64,000 nucleotides of DNA, taken from contig JAUHWT010000008.1 in the NCBI GenBank assembly GCA_030427145.1, forward strand, positions 62,001-126,000. Direction: 5' to 3'. Below the pieces are notes generated by a model that searched no databases, had not been told where the DNA came from, and was given only the letters and a program-made list of their open reading frames with translations. This DNA is from Alphaproteobacteria bacterium. Lineage in GTDB: Bacteria; Pseudomonadota; Alphaproteobacteria; Rhodobacterales; Rhodobacteraceae. Positions 50,961 through 60,342 of the stretch are shown one piece after another. Position 1 is the first letter of the stretch. Each line of letters starts with the position of its first letter. A program made the translations under genes and the position numbers.

Positions 50961-53363
50961 TCAGGCCGTGCGCGGGTCACCCAGGGCGCCCTGGCCGGAT
51001 GTCGCGTCGGTTGTTGTCGCGACGGGCCGGTCGGCGACGCGCCGGGCGGTGCGTCTGGGTGCCTGGGATTGCGCGAAGATGAAGGCCTGTTCCTCAATGG
51101 AGGTTTCGTCACTCCAGGCCGGACCGTCCTGATTGGCGTTGAGGCGGCCGCCGCGACCTTCGGCGCCGGAGAGTGCACGTCCGGTGTGGAAGAGACCGGC
51201 AAGCGACAGGCGGATCAGCATCAGGAAGCCCGCGATGAGCCCCTTGGCCTTCGATGTCTGATGGACGCGGATCTGCTGCCAGCGGCGGCTGTCGCCGTTG
51301 AAAATCGTGGCGATGGACTGGAAACCCTCACGATCCTGGTCGGAGTCGAAACTGACACCGAGCACAAGGCGTCCGTCCTGGGAGCCGCTCGACTGTACCT
51401 CACAGGCGATGGCGCCCGGGGCCGCGTCGGGATTTCCGGACGCGGGCGTGACATTCAGGATGTCGCCCTGGGCGGGCCGGTCGAGATCGCGGGAAAGCGC
51501 CCGCGGCGGGATCGATACGCCCATGCCGCTGTAGGAGATGTTGCTGATAACGCAGGGGACCGCGACGGTTTCACCGTTCGCATCGGTCATGTCGATCACG
51601 GCGGGTACGTTCAGATCCTCCGCACGTGGGGCAACGCGGCGCTGCTGTTTTTCGACAAGCGCACGCAGGCTCGCGGCGGTCAGGAGCGTGTTGAAGAGTA
51701 CCCAAGCGCCAACGATCTGAAGCACCTGACGGTCACCGGGATAGGCGTTCCAGCGCCAGACCAGCGCGGCAATACCGGCGAGCATCAGCATGAAGAGGAA
51801 GATCAGCGGGCGGCCAACATCGGAGATGCGGGTCTCGCCAATGGTTTCCTCCTTGCTCGTCACCTTGAAGCTGGCGCTGCGTGGGCGGAACACCGCTCCG
51901 GCGATGGCGCGGATCAGGTATGGCGTCTGCGCGATCTCGTAGATCTCGGACATGAACGGCCATCGCACGGTGGAGAACAGGATGTTTTGAACCATGTAGG
52001 CCACAACCAGATAGCTGCCCATGTAGGCGAAGGCTTCCTCAGCCGTGGTCACCACGATTTCGAGACCGAAGAACAGGTACACCAGCGGCGCCAGAAGCAG
52101 CACGAGACGCACGAGCGGGAATGCCCAGTAACTCATGGAGTTCAGGTAGCAGAGCCGCTGCCAGAAGCTGAGGCCGCGCACCAGGAACGGGTTCCGGGTG
52201 ACGAGAAGCTGCACCATGCCGGTGGCCCAGCGGCCGCGCTGCTGCAGGAAGGAGGCGAAGCTTTCGGGCTGAAGGCCGGCCACCAGGGCGTGGTTGACAT
52301 ACATGGTCCGCCAGCCCTTTCCGTGGATCAGCATGGAGGTTTCCGCATCCTCGGTGATGGTACGGCCGGAAATGCCGCCCACGCTGTCAATGGCCTCGCG
52401 GCGCAGAACGGCCGCGGATCCACAGAAGAACGCACCGCCCCAACGGTCGAGGCCGCGGTGGATGACGCTGTAGAACATCTCGTTCTCTGGCGGATTGCGG
52501 TCGGACAGATCGAGGTTACGCGCGATCGGGTCCTTGTTGAGGAAGAAGTGGGGCGTCTGGACGAGCGCCAGTTTCGGCTCCTCTGCGAAGTAACCAACCG
52601 TGCGGGCCAGGAAGTCACGGGCAGGCATGTGGTCGGCGTCAAAAATTGCTACCAGTTCGCCGTCAAGACCGGCGAGCGCTTCGGTCAGGTTGCCCGCTTT
52701 CGCACCACGGTTTTCCGGACGGGTCCGGTAGAGAACACCGAGCTTCTCGCATAGCGCCGTGAGTTCATCGCGGCGGGCGCGGGCTGCGATGGCGATCGCC
52801 GGATCGGGATGCATGCAGCGCTCGTGCGTGCCGCCATCGTCGCAGAGCACGACGTTCAGGAGCGGTTCCGGGTAGGACATGTTTTTCGCGGCGGCCAGTG
52901 TGACCGCCAACAGCTCAACCGGCTCGTTCATGGACGGAATGAGTACGTCAACGGTCGGCAGATCCCGTACGCGAAGCGGCTTGGGACGGCCGTGATCGAC
53001 GGGATCGGCCATCACGATGCAGCTCAAAAAGAAGACGCCGATGAGATAGGTCTCAACGGCAAAGAGCGCGACTGCGGCCGCAAAGGAGGCGTGATCCTCG
53101 AAGGCGGGCAGCGTTTCGTATAGGCGCCAAAACCAGTAGCGCATGACGACTGCAGAGGCGATTGCCAGAATAATCATGCGGCCGAAGCGCGTGTTGACGA
53201 AACCGCGCATCAGGAAGATTGCCGCAAACGCGCCGACGCCGAGCAGGGCCTGTACGCTGAGCGATGTTGGCACGCTGGTCAGCGCGATCATGCAGGCCAG
53301 AACGATCAGCCAGGGAATGAGACGCACCGCTCCGCCCAATACTGAAATACCGTGATATGTCAT
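50961..53363 (-). CDS. bcsA: BcsA, cellulose synthase catalytic subunit with PilZ domain
   Basis: 800-aa inner membrane GT2 enzyme using UDP-glucose. Four N-terminal membrane helices, then the GT domain: first Asp in CDDGGTHERC (about 173), DxD in FDADHMPA (about 240), catalytic TED in ITEDAETS (about 333) and QQRGRW (about 375). More helices follow, then a PilZ domain with RVAPR near 583 and NISYSG near 607-612, so c-di-GMP activation is retained. The C-terminal 100 residues carry the usual amphipathic tail plus extra disordered sequence. AAAGGA precedes the ATG. Confidence 0.95.
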   Translation of the reverse strand: MTYHGISVLGGAVRLIPWLIVLACMIALTSVPTSLSVQALLGVGAFAAIFLMRGFVNTRFGRMIILAIASAVVMRYWFWRLYETLPAFEDHASFAAAVALFAVETYLIGVFFLSCIVMADPVDHGRPKPLRVRDLPTVDVLIPSMNEPVELLAVTLAAAKNMSYPEPLLNVVLCDDGGTHERCMHPDPAIAIAARARRDELTALCEKLGVLYRTRPENRGAKAGNLTEALAGLDGELVAIFDADHMPARDFLARTVGYFAEEPKLALVQTPHFFLNKDPIARNLDLSDRNPPENEMFYSVIHRGLDRWGGAFFCGSAAVLRREAIDSVGGISGRTITEDAETSMLIHGKGWRTMYVNHALVAGLQPESFASFLQQRGRWATGMVQLLVTRNPFLVRGLSFWQRLCYLNSMSYWAFPLVRLVLLLAPLVYLFFGLEIVVTTAEEAFAYMGSYLVVAYMVQNILFSTVRWPFMSEIYEIAQTPYLIRAIAGAVFRPRSASFKVTSKEETIGETRISDVGRPLIFLFMLMLAGIAALVWRWNAYPGDRQVLQIVGAWVLFNTLLTAASLRALVEKQQRRVAPRAEDLNVPAVIDMTDANGETVAVPCVISNISYSGMGVSIPPRALSRDLDRPAQGDILNVTPASGNPDAAPGAIACEVQSSGSQDGRLVLGVSFDSDQDREGFQSIATIFNGDSRRWQQIRVHQTSKAKGLIAGFLMLIRLSLAGLFHTGRALSGAEGRGGRLNANQDGPAWSDETSIEEQAFIFAQSQAPRRTARRVADRPVATTTDATSGQGALGDPRTA

Positions 53364-53393
53364 TTTCAGTCCTTTGTTGTCCGCGGAGCGCGG

Positions 53394-53954
53394 TCAGTAT
53401 GTCCGAAGGGGGGAGAGTGCCTCGTCAACGTCGCCGTTGACGCAGTTGCGCATGAGGATGGCGGTGGACGATCCGTATGAAATCCCACCCTGACCAGCCA
53501 CGAGCACACAGGTGGTGCCGGGAACCGGGCTGTTGCTGGTGTATCCCAGGGAGCCGCCGACGCCGTTCACCGGCTGCAGGTCCTGCGCGATTACGAACTC
53601 AAACGGGTAGGGCAGCGGTTCGGCGTCCTGCAGAATGCGCTCTGCCGATTTGGGGCCGAACAGGGAGTCCCCGGGCATGGTCAACAGGAAGTTTTCGCCC
53701 TGAAGCGAGGTCGCGTTTGGCAGGAGCTGTCTCTGCGCGCCGTAGCCTGCGGCCACGGGTGAAATAAGCGGTGCAGCGCCGGTTGTGTCGTTAAAACCCG
53801 GAGCGGGATCGGCCGGTGGCAGGTTGATCATGCCGGTATCCGCCGGCTGCATACAGCCCGCCAGAAGGGTTGCGGCAATCAGAAGGGAGCCGAATGCTCC
53901 TGTCCTGGACCCCGGACGCGGGGTTTTGATCGAACCAAAGTACATTTTACCCAT
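53394..53954 (-). CDS. Lipoprotein heading the cellulose operon (possible BcsN)
   Basis: 186 aa. Lipobox LAGC gives lipidated Cys34. The mature part has GENFLLTMPGD, LPYPFEFVIAQDL and a C-terminal VPGTTCVLVAGQGG ... MRNCVNG with two Cys that could pair. BcsN proteins of alphaproteobacterial cellulose operons occupy the same place before bcsA and end with a similar small beta region, so BcsN is the best guess, though this is shorter than the rhizobial form. Start 53954 follows GGGAG. 30 bases separate it from bcsA. Confidence 0.6.
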   Translation of the reverse strand: MGKMYFGSIKTPRPGSRTGAFGSLLIAATLLAGCMQPADTGMINLPPADPAPGFNDTTGAAPLISPVAAGYGAQRQLLPNATSLQGENFLLTMPGDSLFGPKSAERILQDAEPLPYPFEFVIAQDLQPVNGVGGSLGYTSNSPVPGTTCVLVAGQGGISYGSSTAILMRNCVNGDVDEALSPLRTY

Positions 53955-54374
53955 CACTCCCGCCAGAAACTGGCGTTACTCAACTACTACTCAAGCCGCT
54001 CCGCACAGATCACGTAACAAACCAAACACAGGATACATGACTTTTGCGCATGTACTACAGGCAGCAGCAAATCCATGCTGCCGTGCAACAATTGCTATCA
54101 AATTACGGATAAATTTTCAATCAGAGGGGTTAACCACTTGGCAAATTGAAATCCCGCTCAAGTAATACGGCTCAGATGTTGTTAACCATGACTTCGGGGC
54201 GCGTTAACATTTGCCGTAAACGATTATTTTCGTTCGGTTAAATGCGCGTTCGCGCTCCAGCCAATGCAAAGCGGGGCATGGTATTGGTCAGGTTTGCGGG
54301 CAAGAAAGGTATTAACCGTGGTATGGTTTGGGCCACGCGCGGGGTGGGGGAAGCGCGTGACCCGCTCAGGGGCG
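53955..54374. other. Intergenic region with cellulose promoter and repeated TTAAC motifs
   Basis: 420 bases without a gene, clearly less GC-rich than its surroundings. TTAACC or TTAAC elements occur at 54130, 54182 (TTAACCAT), 54204 and 54312, and GGTTAAAT around 54236. A GGCAGCAGC/ATGCTGCC hairpin is near 54060-54082. The cellulose promoter should lie between 53960 and 54120. The 5' part of the neighbouring operon's terminator may lie near 54340-54370, but I see no clear stem. Confidence 0.5.
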
Positions 54375-55202
54375 TCAGATGACTGCGCCCCGTTCAATCA
54401 TGGTGGCGAGTACCTCGTCGGGATCGCGTTTCCACCAGTTTTCCTGGGAGAAGATTTCCACCTCGATGTAACCGTCGAAACCCTGTTTCTCGACCTGGGC
54501 CCGAAGTCCGGCAATGTCGATAACGCCGTCGCCCATCATGCCGCGATCGGTCAGGAGGTCCCGGGTCGGAACCAGCCAGTCGCATACGTGGAAGGCCAGC
54601 AGGCGTTTCTTTCCGGTCCGTTCGATCTGAGCTGAAATCTCGGGATCCCACCAGATGTGATAAACGTCGAGCGCGACACCGATGCCGTCACCGAGGCGGT
54701 CGCACATGTCGAGCGCGTGGCCGGTGGTGTTCACGCAGGCGCGATCCCCGGCATACATCGGATGCAGTGGCTCGATTGCGATCGGGACGTTGACGGTCCG
54801 GGCATGTTCCAGGGTTTTGGCCAGACCCTCCTCAACAAGCGCATGCGCGTGGTTGATGTCGCGGGAGCCCCTGGGCAGGCCGCCCACAACCATGACCAGA
54901 CAGGCGGCACCGATTTCAGCGGCCTCATCCACCGCCCGACGGTTGTCGTCGATCACCGCCTGGGTGATCGCGCCTTCCTCGGTGTACCAGCCGCCGCGGC
55001 ACAGGCCGGAGACGCCGATGCCGGCGTCGCGGATGGCTTTGGCCGCATTGGTCGCACCCATTTCCTGGAGTTTATCGCGCCAGGGGGAGATGCCGCCAAT
55101 GCCGTGACGGGCGCACCCGTCGATGCACTGGGCCAGGGACCACTGCTCGCGGACCGTGGCGGTGTTGAGGGACAGCCTTGAGGCTTCGACACCCGTTGCC
55201 AT
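54375..55202 (-). CDS. Sugar phosphate isomerase/epimerase family TIM barrel
   Basis: 275-aa xylose-isomerase-like TIM barrel (AP endonuclease 2 family). Metal-ligand candidates: Glu in PIAIEPLHPMYAGDRACV near 148-165, Asp/His in GVALDVYHIWWDPE near 184-197, His in LLAFHVCDWLVP near 211-222 and Glu in YIEVEIFSQENWW near 250-262. Relatives isomerise or epimerise keto-sugars and inosose-like compounds. One base lies between the DUF993 stop and this ATG, with GGAGG just upstream, so the genes are coupled. Last gene of the operon. Confidence 0.87.
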   Translation of the reverse strand: MATGVEASRLSLNTATVREQWSLAQCIDGCARHGIGGISPWRDKLQEMGATNAAKAIRDAGIGVSGLCRGGWYTEEGAITQAVIDDNRRAVDEAAEIGAACLVMVVGGLPRGSRDINHAHALVEEGLAKTLEHARTVNVPIAIEPLHPMYAGDRACVNTTGHALDMCDRLGDGIGVALDVYHIWWDPEISAQIERTGKKRLLAFHVCDWLVPTRDLLTDRGMMGDGVIDIAGLRAQVEKQGFDGYIEVEIFSQENWWKRDPDEVLATMIERGAVI

Positions 55203-55203
55203 C

Positions 55204-56346
55204 TCAGACCTCCACGCCACGGGCGGCGAAGACCGGACGGGCACGGGCCGCGGCCAGTTCCGCGTCGGGGAAGAGGCCAGCCGTGTTGGCCAGACGCATG
55301 ATTTCCGCGAGGTGCTGCGTGGAGCGCGTGCTCTCCTGGCCCCCGATCATGGTGAAATGGTCCTGGTGACCGTTCAGATAGGCCATGAAAACCACACCGG
55401 TTTTGTAGAACCGGGTCGGCGCCCTGAAGATGTGACGCGACAGAGGGACCGTCGGGTCGAAGGCGTCCGAATAGGTGTCCATGTCACCACGGCCGAGCGC
55501 GGACAGCGCGCGGGCGGCGGCACCGGCGATCGGGTCGAAGATGCCGAGCAGGGCATGGGAATAGCCCTCGTCGTCCCCGGCGATCAGATCGGGGTAGTTG
55601 AAGTCGTCGCCGGTATACATCCGCACGCCCTCGGGCAGGCGGCGGCGCATGGCGATTTCCTTCTCGGCGGAGAGGAGCGAAACCTTGATCCCGTCGATTT
55701 TCGACGCATTGGCGTTGATGATGGAAAGACAGGTTTCCATCGCCTCCATGTGGTCGGAGGCACCCCAGTAGCCTTCGAGTGCCGGGTCGAACATCTCGCC
55801 GAGCCAATGGAGGATAGCCGGTTTGTTCAGGCCGCCGAGCACGCGCTCATAGACGCGGGCGTAGTCATCTGGACCTTTTGCGGCTTTAACGAGTGCGCGG
55901 GAGGCCATGAGGATGACCTGGCTGCCCGCAGCCTCGACCGCTTCGCACTGTTCCTCATAGGCCGCGATGACCGCATCGATGTCGGCGCCCTCTGGCGAAA
56001 TGTGGTCGGTGCCGGCGCCGCTGGCGATCATGTGGCCACCGGGTTTTGCCAGTTCGACGCTGCGCTGGATGAGTTCCAGCGACGTGGGCCAGTCGAGGCC
56101 CATGCCGCGTTGCGCGGTGTCCATTGCCTCAGCGACGCCGAAGCCGTGTGACCAGAGGTGCTCGCGGAACGCAAGCGTGCGGTCCCAGTCGATGGGGGCG
56201 TCGAGCCACGGATCGCATTCCGCCAGCGGGTCCATCACAACATGGGCTGCGGCGAAGGCCGTGCGGTTCCAGCCGCCGGTGGTTTCCGGTTTGGGGCCGT
56301 CCTTCAGGGTGACGGCACCACCGGGCAGGTTCAGTACGGTGCTCAT
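55204..56346 (-). CDS. DUF993 family protein (dihydrodipicolinate-synthase-like aldolase)
   Basis: 380 aa. The family is identified from RTAFAAAHVVMDPLAECDPW near 29-48, IDWDRTLAFREHLWSHGFGVAEAMDTAQRGMGLDW-type sequence near 52-86 and MYTGDDFNYPDLIAGDDEGYSHALLGIFDPIA near 243-274. These give a TIM-barrel class I aldolase-like profile. DUF993 is regularly found with a Gfo/Idh oxidoreductase and a TIM-barrel epimerase, as here. Its reaction is, to my knowledge, undefined; retro-aldol cleavage of an oxidised sugar is plausible. The start overlaps the oxidoreductase stop by ATGA. Confidence 0.85.
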   Translation of the reverse strand: MSTVLNLPGGAVTLKDGPKPETTGGWNRTAFAAAHVVMDPLAECDPWLDAPIDWDRTLAFREHLWSHGFGVAEAMDTAQRGMGLDWPTSLELIQRSVELAKPGGHMIASGAGTDHISPEGADIDAVIAAYEEQCEAVEAAGSQVILMASRALVKAAKGPDDYARVYERVLGGLNKPAILHWLGEMFDPALEGYWGASDHMEAMETCLSIINANASKIDGIKVSLLSAEKEIAMRRRLPEGVRMYTGDDFNYPDLIAGDDEGYSHALLGIFDPIAGAAARALSALGRGDMDTYSDAFDPTVPLSRHIFRAPTRFYKTGVVFMAYLNGHQDHFTMIGGQESTRSTQHLAEIMRLANTAGLFPDAELAAARARPVFAARGVEV

Positions 56347-57494
56347 ATGTTCAGATCCTCCAGGTCGATCCAGCGGCGCTCACGCCAGCTTTGGTAACCG
56401 GCTTCGGCCAGCTGAACGCCTTTTGCGCCCTCGGTCAGGGTGTAATTCCAGGGGCCGTCTTCCGCGACGTGGCGCAGGAAGGCTTCCCACTGAACCTTGA
56501 AGCCGTTGTCGAAAACCGTGTTGTCGGGGACCTCTTCCCAGTCATCGAAGAAGTTCATGGTCTGGGGCTGGTCCGGGTTCCAGACGGGTTTAGGCGTGTT
56601 CACACGGTGCTGGGACCAGCATTTGTGCAGTCCGGCAACGGCGGAGCCATGCGTCCCATCGATCTGAAAGGTTACGAGATCGTCCCGGCGGACACGGGTG
56701 CACCAGCTGGAGTTGATCTGGGCCACGATGCCGCCCTCAAGCTCGAAAGTGGCGTAGGCCGCGTCATCCGCAGTTGCATCGTAGCGGTTACCGGATTCGT
56801 CCCAGCGTTCGGGGATGTGGGTGACGCCACGGCAGCTCACGGATTTGACCGGGGCGATGACGTTGTCGAGGACATAGCGCCAGTGGCAGAGCATGTCGGA
56901 GATCATTCCGCCGCCATCGGCCGCGCGGTAGTTCCAGGACGGACGCTGTGCAGGCATCCAGTCGCCCTCGAACACCCAGTAGCCGAAATTGCCCTGAACC
57001 GAGATCATACGACCGAAGAAACCGGAATCGCGGAGGCGTTTCAGCTTCACAAGGCCGGGCAGGTCGAGTTTGTCGTGGACAATACCGTGCTTGATCCCCG
57101 CCTTTTTGGCGTAACTGGCGATTTCGACGGCTTCCTCGAGTTTCTCGGCTACCGGCTTTTCGCAGTAGACGTGTTTACCCGCGTCGATGGCCTTTTTCAG
57201 CAGGGTGGGGCGCAGTGCGGTAGAGGCGGCGTCAAAAAACAGCGTGTCATCGGGGTTGGCGAGGGCCGCGTCCAGATCGGTACCCCAGCGCTCAACGCCG
57301 AGGCTGGTTGCAAGAGCCTCGACCTTGTCGGCGTTGCGCCCGATGATGATGGGATCGGGCATCAGGCGTGTGCCGTCGGAAAGCTCAACGCCTCCCTGGT
57401 CGCGGATCGCAAGAACCGAGCGGATCAGGTGCTGGTTCATGCCCATGCGGCCCGTCACGCCGTGCATGATGATGCCGATACGTTCCTGTTTCAT
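56343..57494 (-). CDS. Gfo/Idh/MocA family oxidoreductase
   Basis: 383-aa NAD(P)-dependent dehydrogenase. N-terminal Rossmann motif GVTGRMGMNQHL near 12-23, then the family signature KHVYCEKPVAEKLEEAVE near 108-125 with the catalytic Lys of EKP. DGGGMISDMLCHW near 195 holds the catalytic Asp/His helix. Oxidises a sugar or polyol hydroxyl. It lies 89 bases after the TetR gene and is coupled to DUF993, so the three downstream genes form the catabolic half of the TTT operon. Confidence 0.9.
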   Translation of the reverse strand: MKQERIGIIMHGVTGRMGMNQHLIRSVLAIRDQGGVELSDGTRLMPDPIIIGRNADKVEALATSLGVERWGTDLDAALANPDDTLFFDAASTALRPTLLKKAIDAGKHVYCEKPVAEKLEEAVEIASYAKKAGIKHGIVHDKLDLPGLVKLKRLRDSGFFGRMISVQGNFGYWVFEGDWMPAQRPSWNYRAADGGGMISDMLCHWRYVLDNVIAPVKSVSCRGVTHIPERWDESGNRYDATADDAAYATFELEGGIVAQINSSWCTRVRRDDLVTFQIDGTHGSAVAGLHKCWSQHRVNTPKPVWNPDQPQTMNFFDDWEEVPDNTVFDNGFKVQWEAFLRHVAEDGPWNYTLTEGAKGVQLAEAGYQSWRERRWIDLEDLNI

Positions 57495-57583
57495 GTTTCG
57501 ATTTACCTCCAGTGGTGTTGCTGACGCGGGTCATTCCGTGGTGGGGCGGCCCCGTGGGATCGTCGGGTTAAAACTGTGGGGAC

Positions 57584-58249
57584 TCAGCTGTCGCCGGGCC
57601 GGTTGTCGGGTTTGCTCAGGTAACTGATGAGCATGTCGCCCGCTTCCTCGGCCTTTTTGGCCAGCCAGACGTCATCGATTGCCACCCCGAATACGGTGCG
57701 CAGGGTGTGGCGGTTCGACACGGGAAAATAGCAGAGCGATGCGATGGTAATGTAAAATTCGGCAGGATCGACGTCGTTGCGAAACCGGCCCTCATCGGCT
57801 CCGCGTTTCAGGATTTCGCTCAGGGAGTTCACGAGGTTGGACTGGATTTCAGCCACGTCTTCAATCTCACGGATGGTGTCACCGCCGAGCATGTTCTCCG
57901 TGTTCAGCATGGAGATGAACCATGGTTTGGAGATGAAGTGCTGCAGCGTGAAGCGGACGAGTTCGCGGATGGCTTCTTCCGGCGTCATGCCGGCGGTGTC
58001 GAGCTTGCGTTCACCGGAACGGATCTGGACGTAGCTTTCGCGCAGGGCCGCTTTGTAGAGTTCGTTCTTGTCCCCAAAATAGGTGTAGATCATCGGTTTG
58101 CTGACCTGGGCGCGGTCGGCAATCACGTCGATGCGGGCGCCTGCGAGACCGTGGTCGGAGAACTCCTTGAGGGCCGCGTCCAGGATGCGACGCTGGGACG
58201 CCTTGGCGTTGCGCCTGACCGGTTGGGGTTTGGTTGTCTGCTCTCCCAT
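57584..58249 (-). CDS. TetR family repressor of the TTT operon
   Basis: 221 aa. HTH at about 17-63 (SQRRILDAALKEFSDHGLAGARIDVIADRAQVSKPMIYTYFGDKNELY), followed by a NicS-like ligand domain (ISKPWFISMLNTENMLGG). The start overlaps the tctA stop (TGATG), so it is part of the operon it probably controls. A TACCAACTGGTA operator candidate lies upstream of tctC (61383-61394), which would give autorepression and induction by the imported substrate. Confidence 0.88.
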   Translation of the reverse strand: MGEQTTKPQPVRRNAKASQRRILDAALKEFSDHGLAGARIDVIADRAQVSKPMIYTYFGDKNELYKAALRESYVQIRSGERKLDTAGMTPEEAIRELVRFTLQHFISKPWFISMLNTENMLGGDTIREIEDVAEIQSNLVNSLSEILKRGADEGRFRNDVDPAEFYITIASLCYFPVSNRHTLRTVFGVAIDDVWLAKKAEEAGDMLISYLSKPDNRPGDS

Positions 58250-59775
58250 CAGTCCGGTCCTCCGCCTGTTGTCCTTGTGATTAATCGCGATGTTGCGCGA
58301 CGTACCGGTGGAAGCCCCGATACGATGCTGAGAACCACGATTGCTGCGAACACGGCAGAAATCGGTCGTGTGAGGAAGGGTTCGATCTGACCGTCGGACA
58401 GGGTCAGTCCGCGACGCAGGCTCTTGTCCAACAGATCGCCAAGGATGATGCCGAGAACCAGTGGGGCCATTGGGTAGTTCATCTGGCGCAGAAGGAAGCC
58501 GAAGAAGCCGAAGCCAAACATCACCCAGATCTCAAAGATGCGCTGGGTCAGGGCGTAGGGGCCAATAACGCAGAGCACGAAGATCACGGGCATGAGCCAT
58601 TCGCGGGGGATTTTCAGAACGAGGATGAAAAACCGGGTGAGCGTCAGGCCGTAGATCAGGATCGCGATGGTCGCGAACAACAGCATCGCGGCGATCAGGT
58701 AGACGAATTCCGGCGCCTCGAGCATGATCATCGGGCCGGGTCGGACGCCATGAATAAACAGGGCCGCGATCAGTACGGCTGCCGAGGCGGAGCCTGGCAC
58801 GGCGAGGGTGAGTGCGGGGATCAGAGAGCCGGGAACCACGGCGCTGTTGCCGGTTTCGGCGGCGGTCAGGCCTTCTGTCGATCCCTTGCCGAATTTCCCG
58901 CGCTCGGGGCTGAATTTCTTGGCGGCGGCGTAGGAACTCCAGGCGCCGATATCCTCGCCCACGCCCGGAATAATGCCCACGAGCGTCCCGATAATGCCGG
59001 AGCGGACGATGGTGAACTTGTAGCGCCAGAGGTCGAGCAGGCGGGGCAGGGTGCGGTCATGGCCCTTTTTCTCCTCGATCATCGCGCCTTTTGGCTGCCA
59101 CATGACGGTGAGGATCTCAGCGAACCCGAAGGCTCCAACCATGGCCGGAATGAGGCCGATGCCGCCGTTCAGGGTGTCGAAACCCATGGTGAAGCGGATA
59201 TGGGCGTGGATGCCGTCGGAGCCGATCATGGCGATCATCAGGCCCAGTATGCCGGCGATGTAACCCTTGAGCGGCGAGATGCCGCCGGTGAGCTGACCTG
59301 AGATAACGATGCCAAAGACGGCGAGCCAGAAGAACTCAAAGGAACCGAAATCCAGCGCGATTTCCGCGAGTGGCGGGGCAATCATCACGAGAAGCAGGAT
59401 GCCCACCAGCGTGCCGAGAGCGGAGCCCGCGGTGGCCAGGCCCATCGCGTAGGCGGCCTTGCCCTGCCGGGCGAGGGGGTAGCCGTCGAGTGAGGTTGCG
59501 GCGCTGGCCGGGGTGCCGGGAATATTCAGCAGGATCGCGCTGCGCGAGCCGCCATAGATGGCGCCGACATACATGCAGATTAGGCTGAGGATCGCGGCGT
59601 CCCGGTCGAGCGAATAGGTCAGCGTGGTTAGAAGGGCCACGCCCATTGTGGCGGTGAGGCCGGGCAGGCTGCCGACGATGATGCCGAGCAGGGTGGCCCA
59701 GGCGACATGGAAAAGGCTCATCGGTGTGGTGAGTTCGCCGATGGCGCCGAAAAACTGTGTGAGACCGTCCATCAT
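58249..59775 (-). CDS. tctA: TctA, large permease of tripartite tricarboxylate transporter
   Basis: 508-aa membrane protein with about twelve segments. The TctA signatures are clear: VGSLPGLTATMGVALLTTLTYSL near 36-58, YGGSRSAILLNIPGTPASAATSLDGYP near 74-100, and IGTLVGIIPGVGEDIGAWSSYAAAKK near 259-284. Na+- or H+-driven uptake of a carboxylate delivered by TctC. Overlaps tctB (upstream) and tetR (downstream). ATG may be 59775 or 59772. Confidence 0.93.
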   Translation of the reverse strand: MMDGLTQFFGAIGELTTPMSLFHVAWATLLGIIVGSLPGLTATMGVALLTTLTYSLDRDAAILSLICMYVGAIYGGSRSAILLNIPGTPASAATSLDGYPLARQGKAAYAMGLATAGSALGTLVGILLLVMIAPPLAEIALDFGSFEFFWLAVFGIVISGQLTGGISPLKGYIAGILGLMIAMIGSDGIHAHIRFTMGFDTLNGGIGLIPAMVGAFGFAEILTVMWQPKGAMIEEKKGHDRTLPRLLDLWRYKFTIVRSGIIGTLVGIIPGVGEDIGAWSSYAAAKKFSPERGKFGKGSTEGLTAAETGNSAVVPGSLIPALTLAVPGSASAAVLIAALFIHGVRPGPMIMLEAPEFVYLIAAMLLFATIAILIYGLTLTRFFILVLKIPREWLMPVIFVLCVIGPYALTQRIFEIWVMFGFGFFGFLLRQMNYPMAPLVLGIILGDLLDKSLRRGLTLSDGQIEPFLTRPISAVFAAIVVLSIVSGLPPVRRATSRLITRTTGGGPD

Positions 59776-60254
59776 GGCAGGCGCACCAGGAAGCCGTCAC
59801 GGAAGAGAACTGAAATACCGATTGCGATGGCGATGCTGAAGACGACCACGAGAATAATTTTGATCGGGTCGGGGCGTTGCCCATTCTCGGCCCAGAGGAA
59901 CCAGAGGGTGAAGCCTGCGACATAGATCATGGTAGCGATGGCAAATGGCATGTTGCCGACTGCCACGAGTGCATAGAGGGCGCTCCAGACCAGGGTGACT
60001 GCGAAAGCGGATGCGGACGTGTTCGGGTTCGCTGCTGCGTCGCCGCGCGGGGTCCGTGCGGACCATGCAAGCGCACCGGCGCAAATCATCAGGGCAAAAC
60101 CGAGGATCATCGGCACGAGGCCAGGAATGCTGGCGGGATGAATTTGCCGGATCTCCAGGCGGTCCATCACGAAGCCGCCCCAGGTCGATGCAAGGCCAAT
60201 AAGAAACAGGACGATAGCCGTAAGGCGGTCGGCCACTGCCGAATCCATTCGCAT
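59772..60254 (-). CDS. tctB: TctB, small permease of tripartite tricarboxylate transporter
   Basis: 160 aa with four membrane segments (TAIVLFLIGLASTWGGFVM, IPGLVPMILGFALMICAGAL, FAVTLVWSALYALVAVGNM, IILVVVFSIAIAIGISVLF). The sequence is weakly conserved in the family, but size, topology and position between tctC and tctA identify it. The stop overlaps the tctA start. Confidence 0.88.
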   Translation of the reverse strand: MRMDSAVADRLTAIVLFLIGLASTWGGFVMDRLEIRQIHPASIPGLVPMILGFALMICAGALAWSARTPRGDAAANPNTSASAFAVTLVWSALYALVAVGNMPFAIATMIYVAGFTLWFLWAENGQRPDPIKIILVVVFSIAIAIGISVLFRDGFLVRLP

Positions 60255-60342
60255 TGGTTCGTTTCCGTAGTGATGTGTTTTGGTTGTCTTGCGGTCGGGT
60301 CCGGGGCGCGCGACGCTTATTCCGCGCGCCCCGTAAGTCCGT

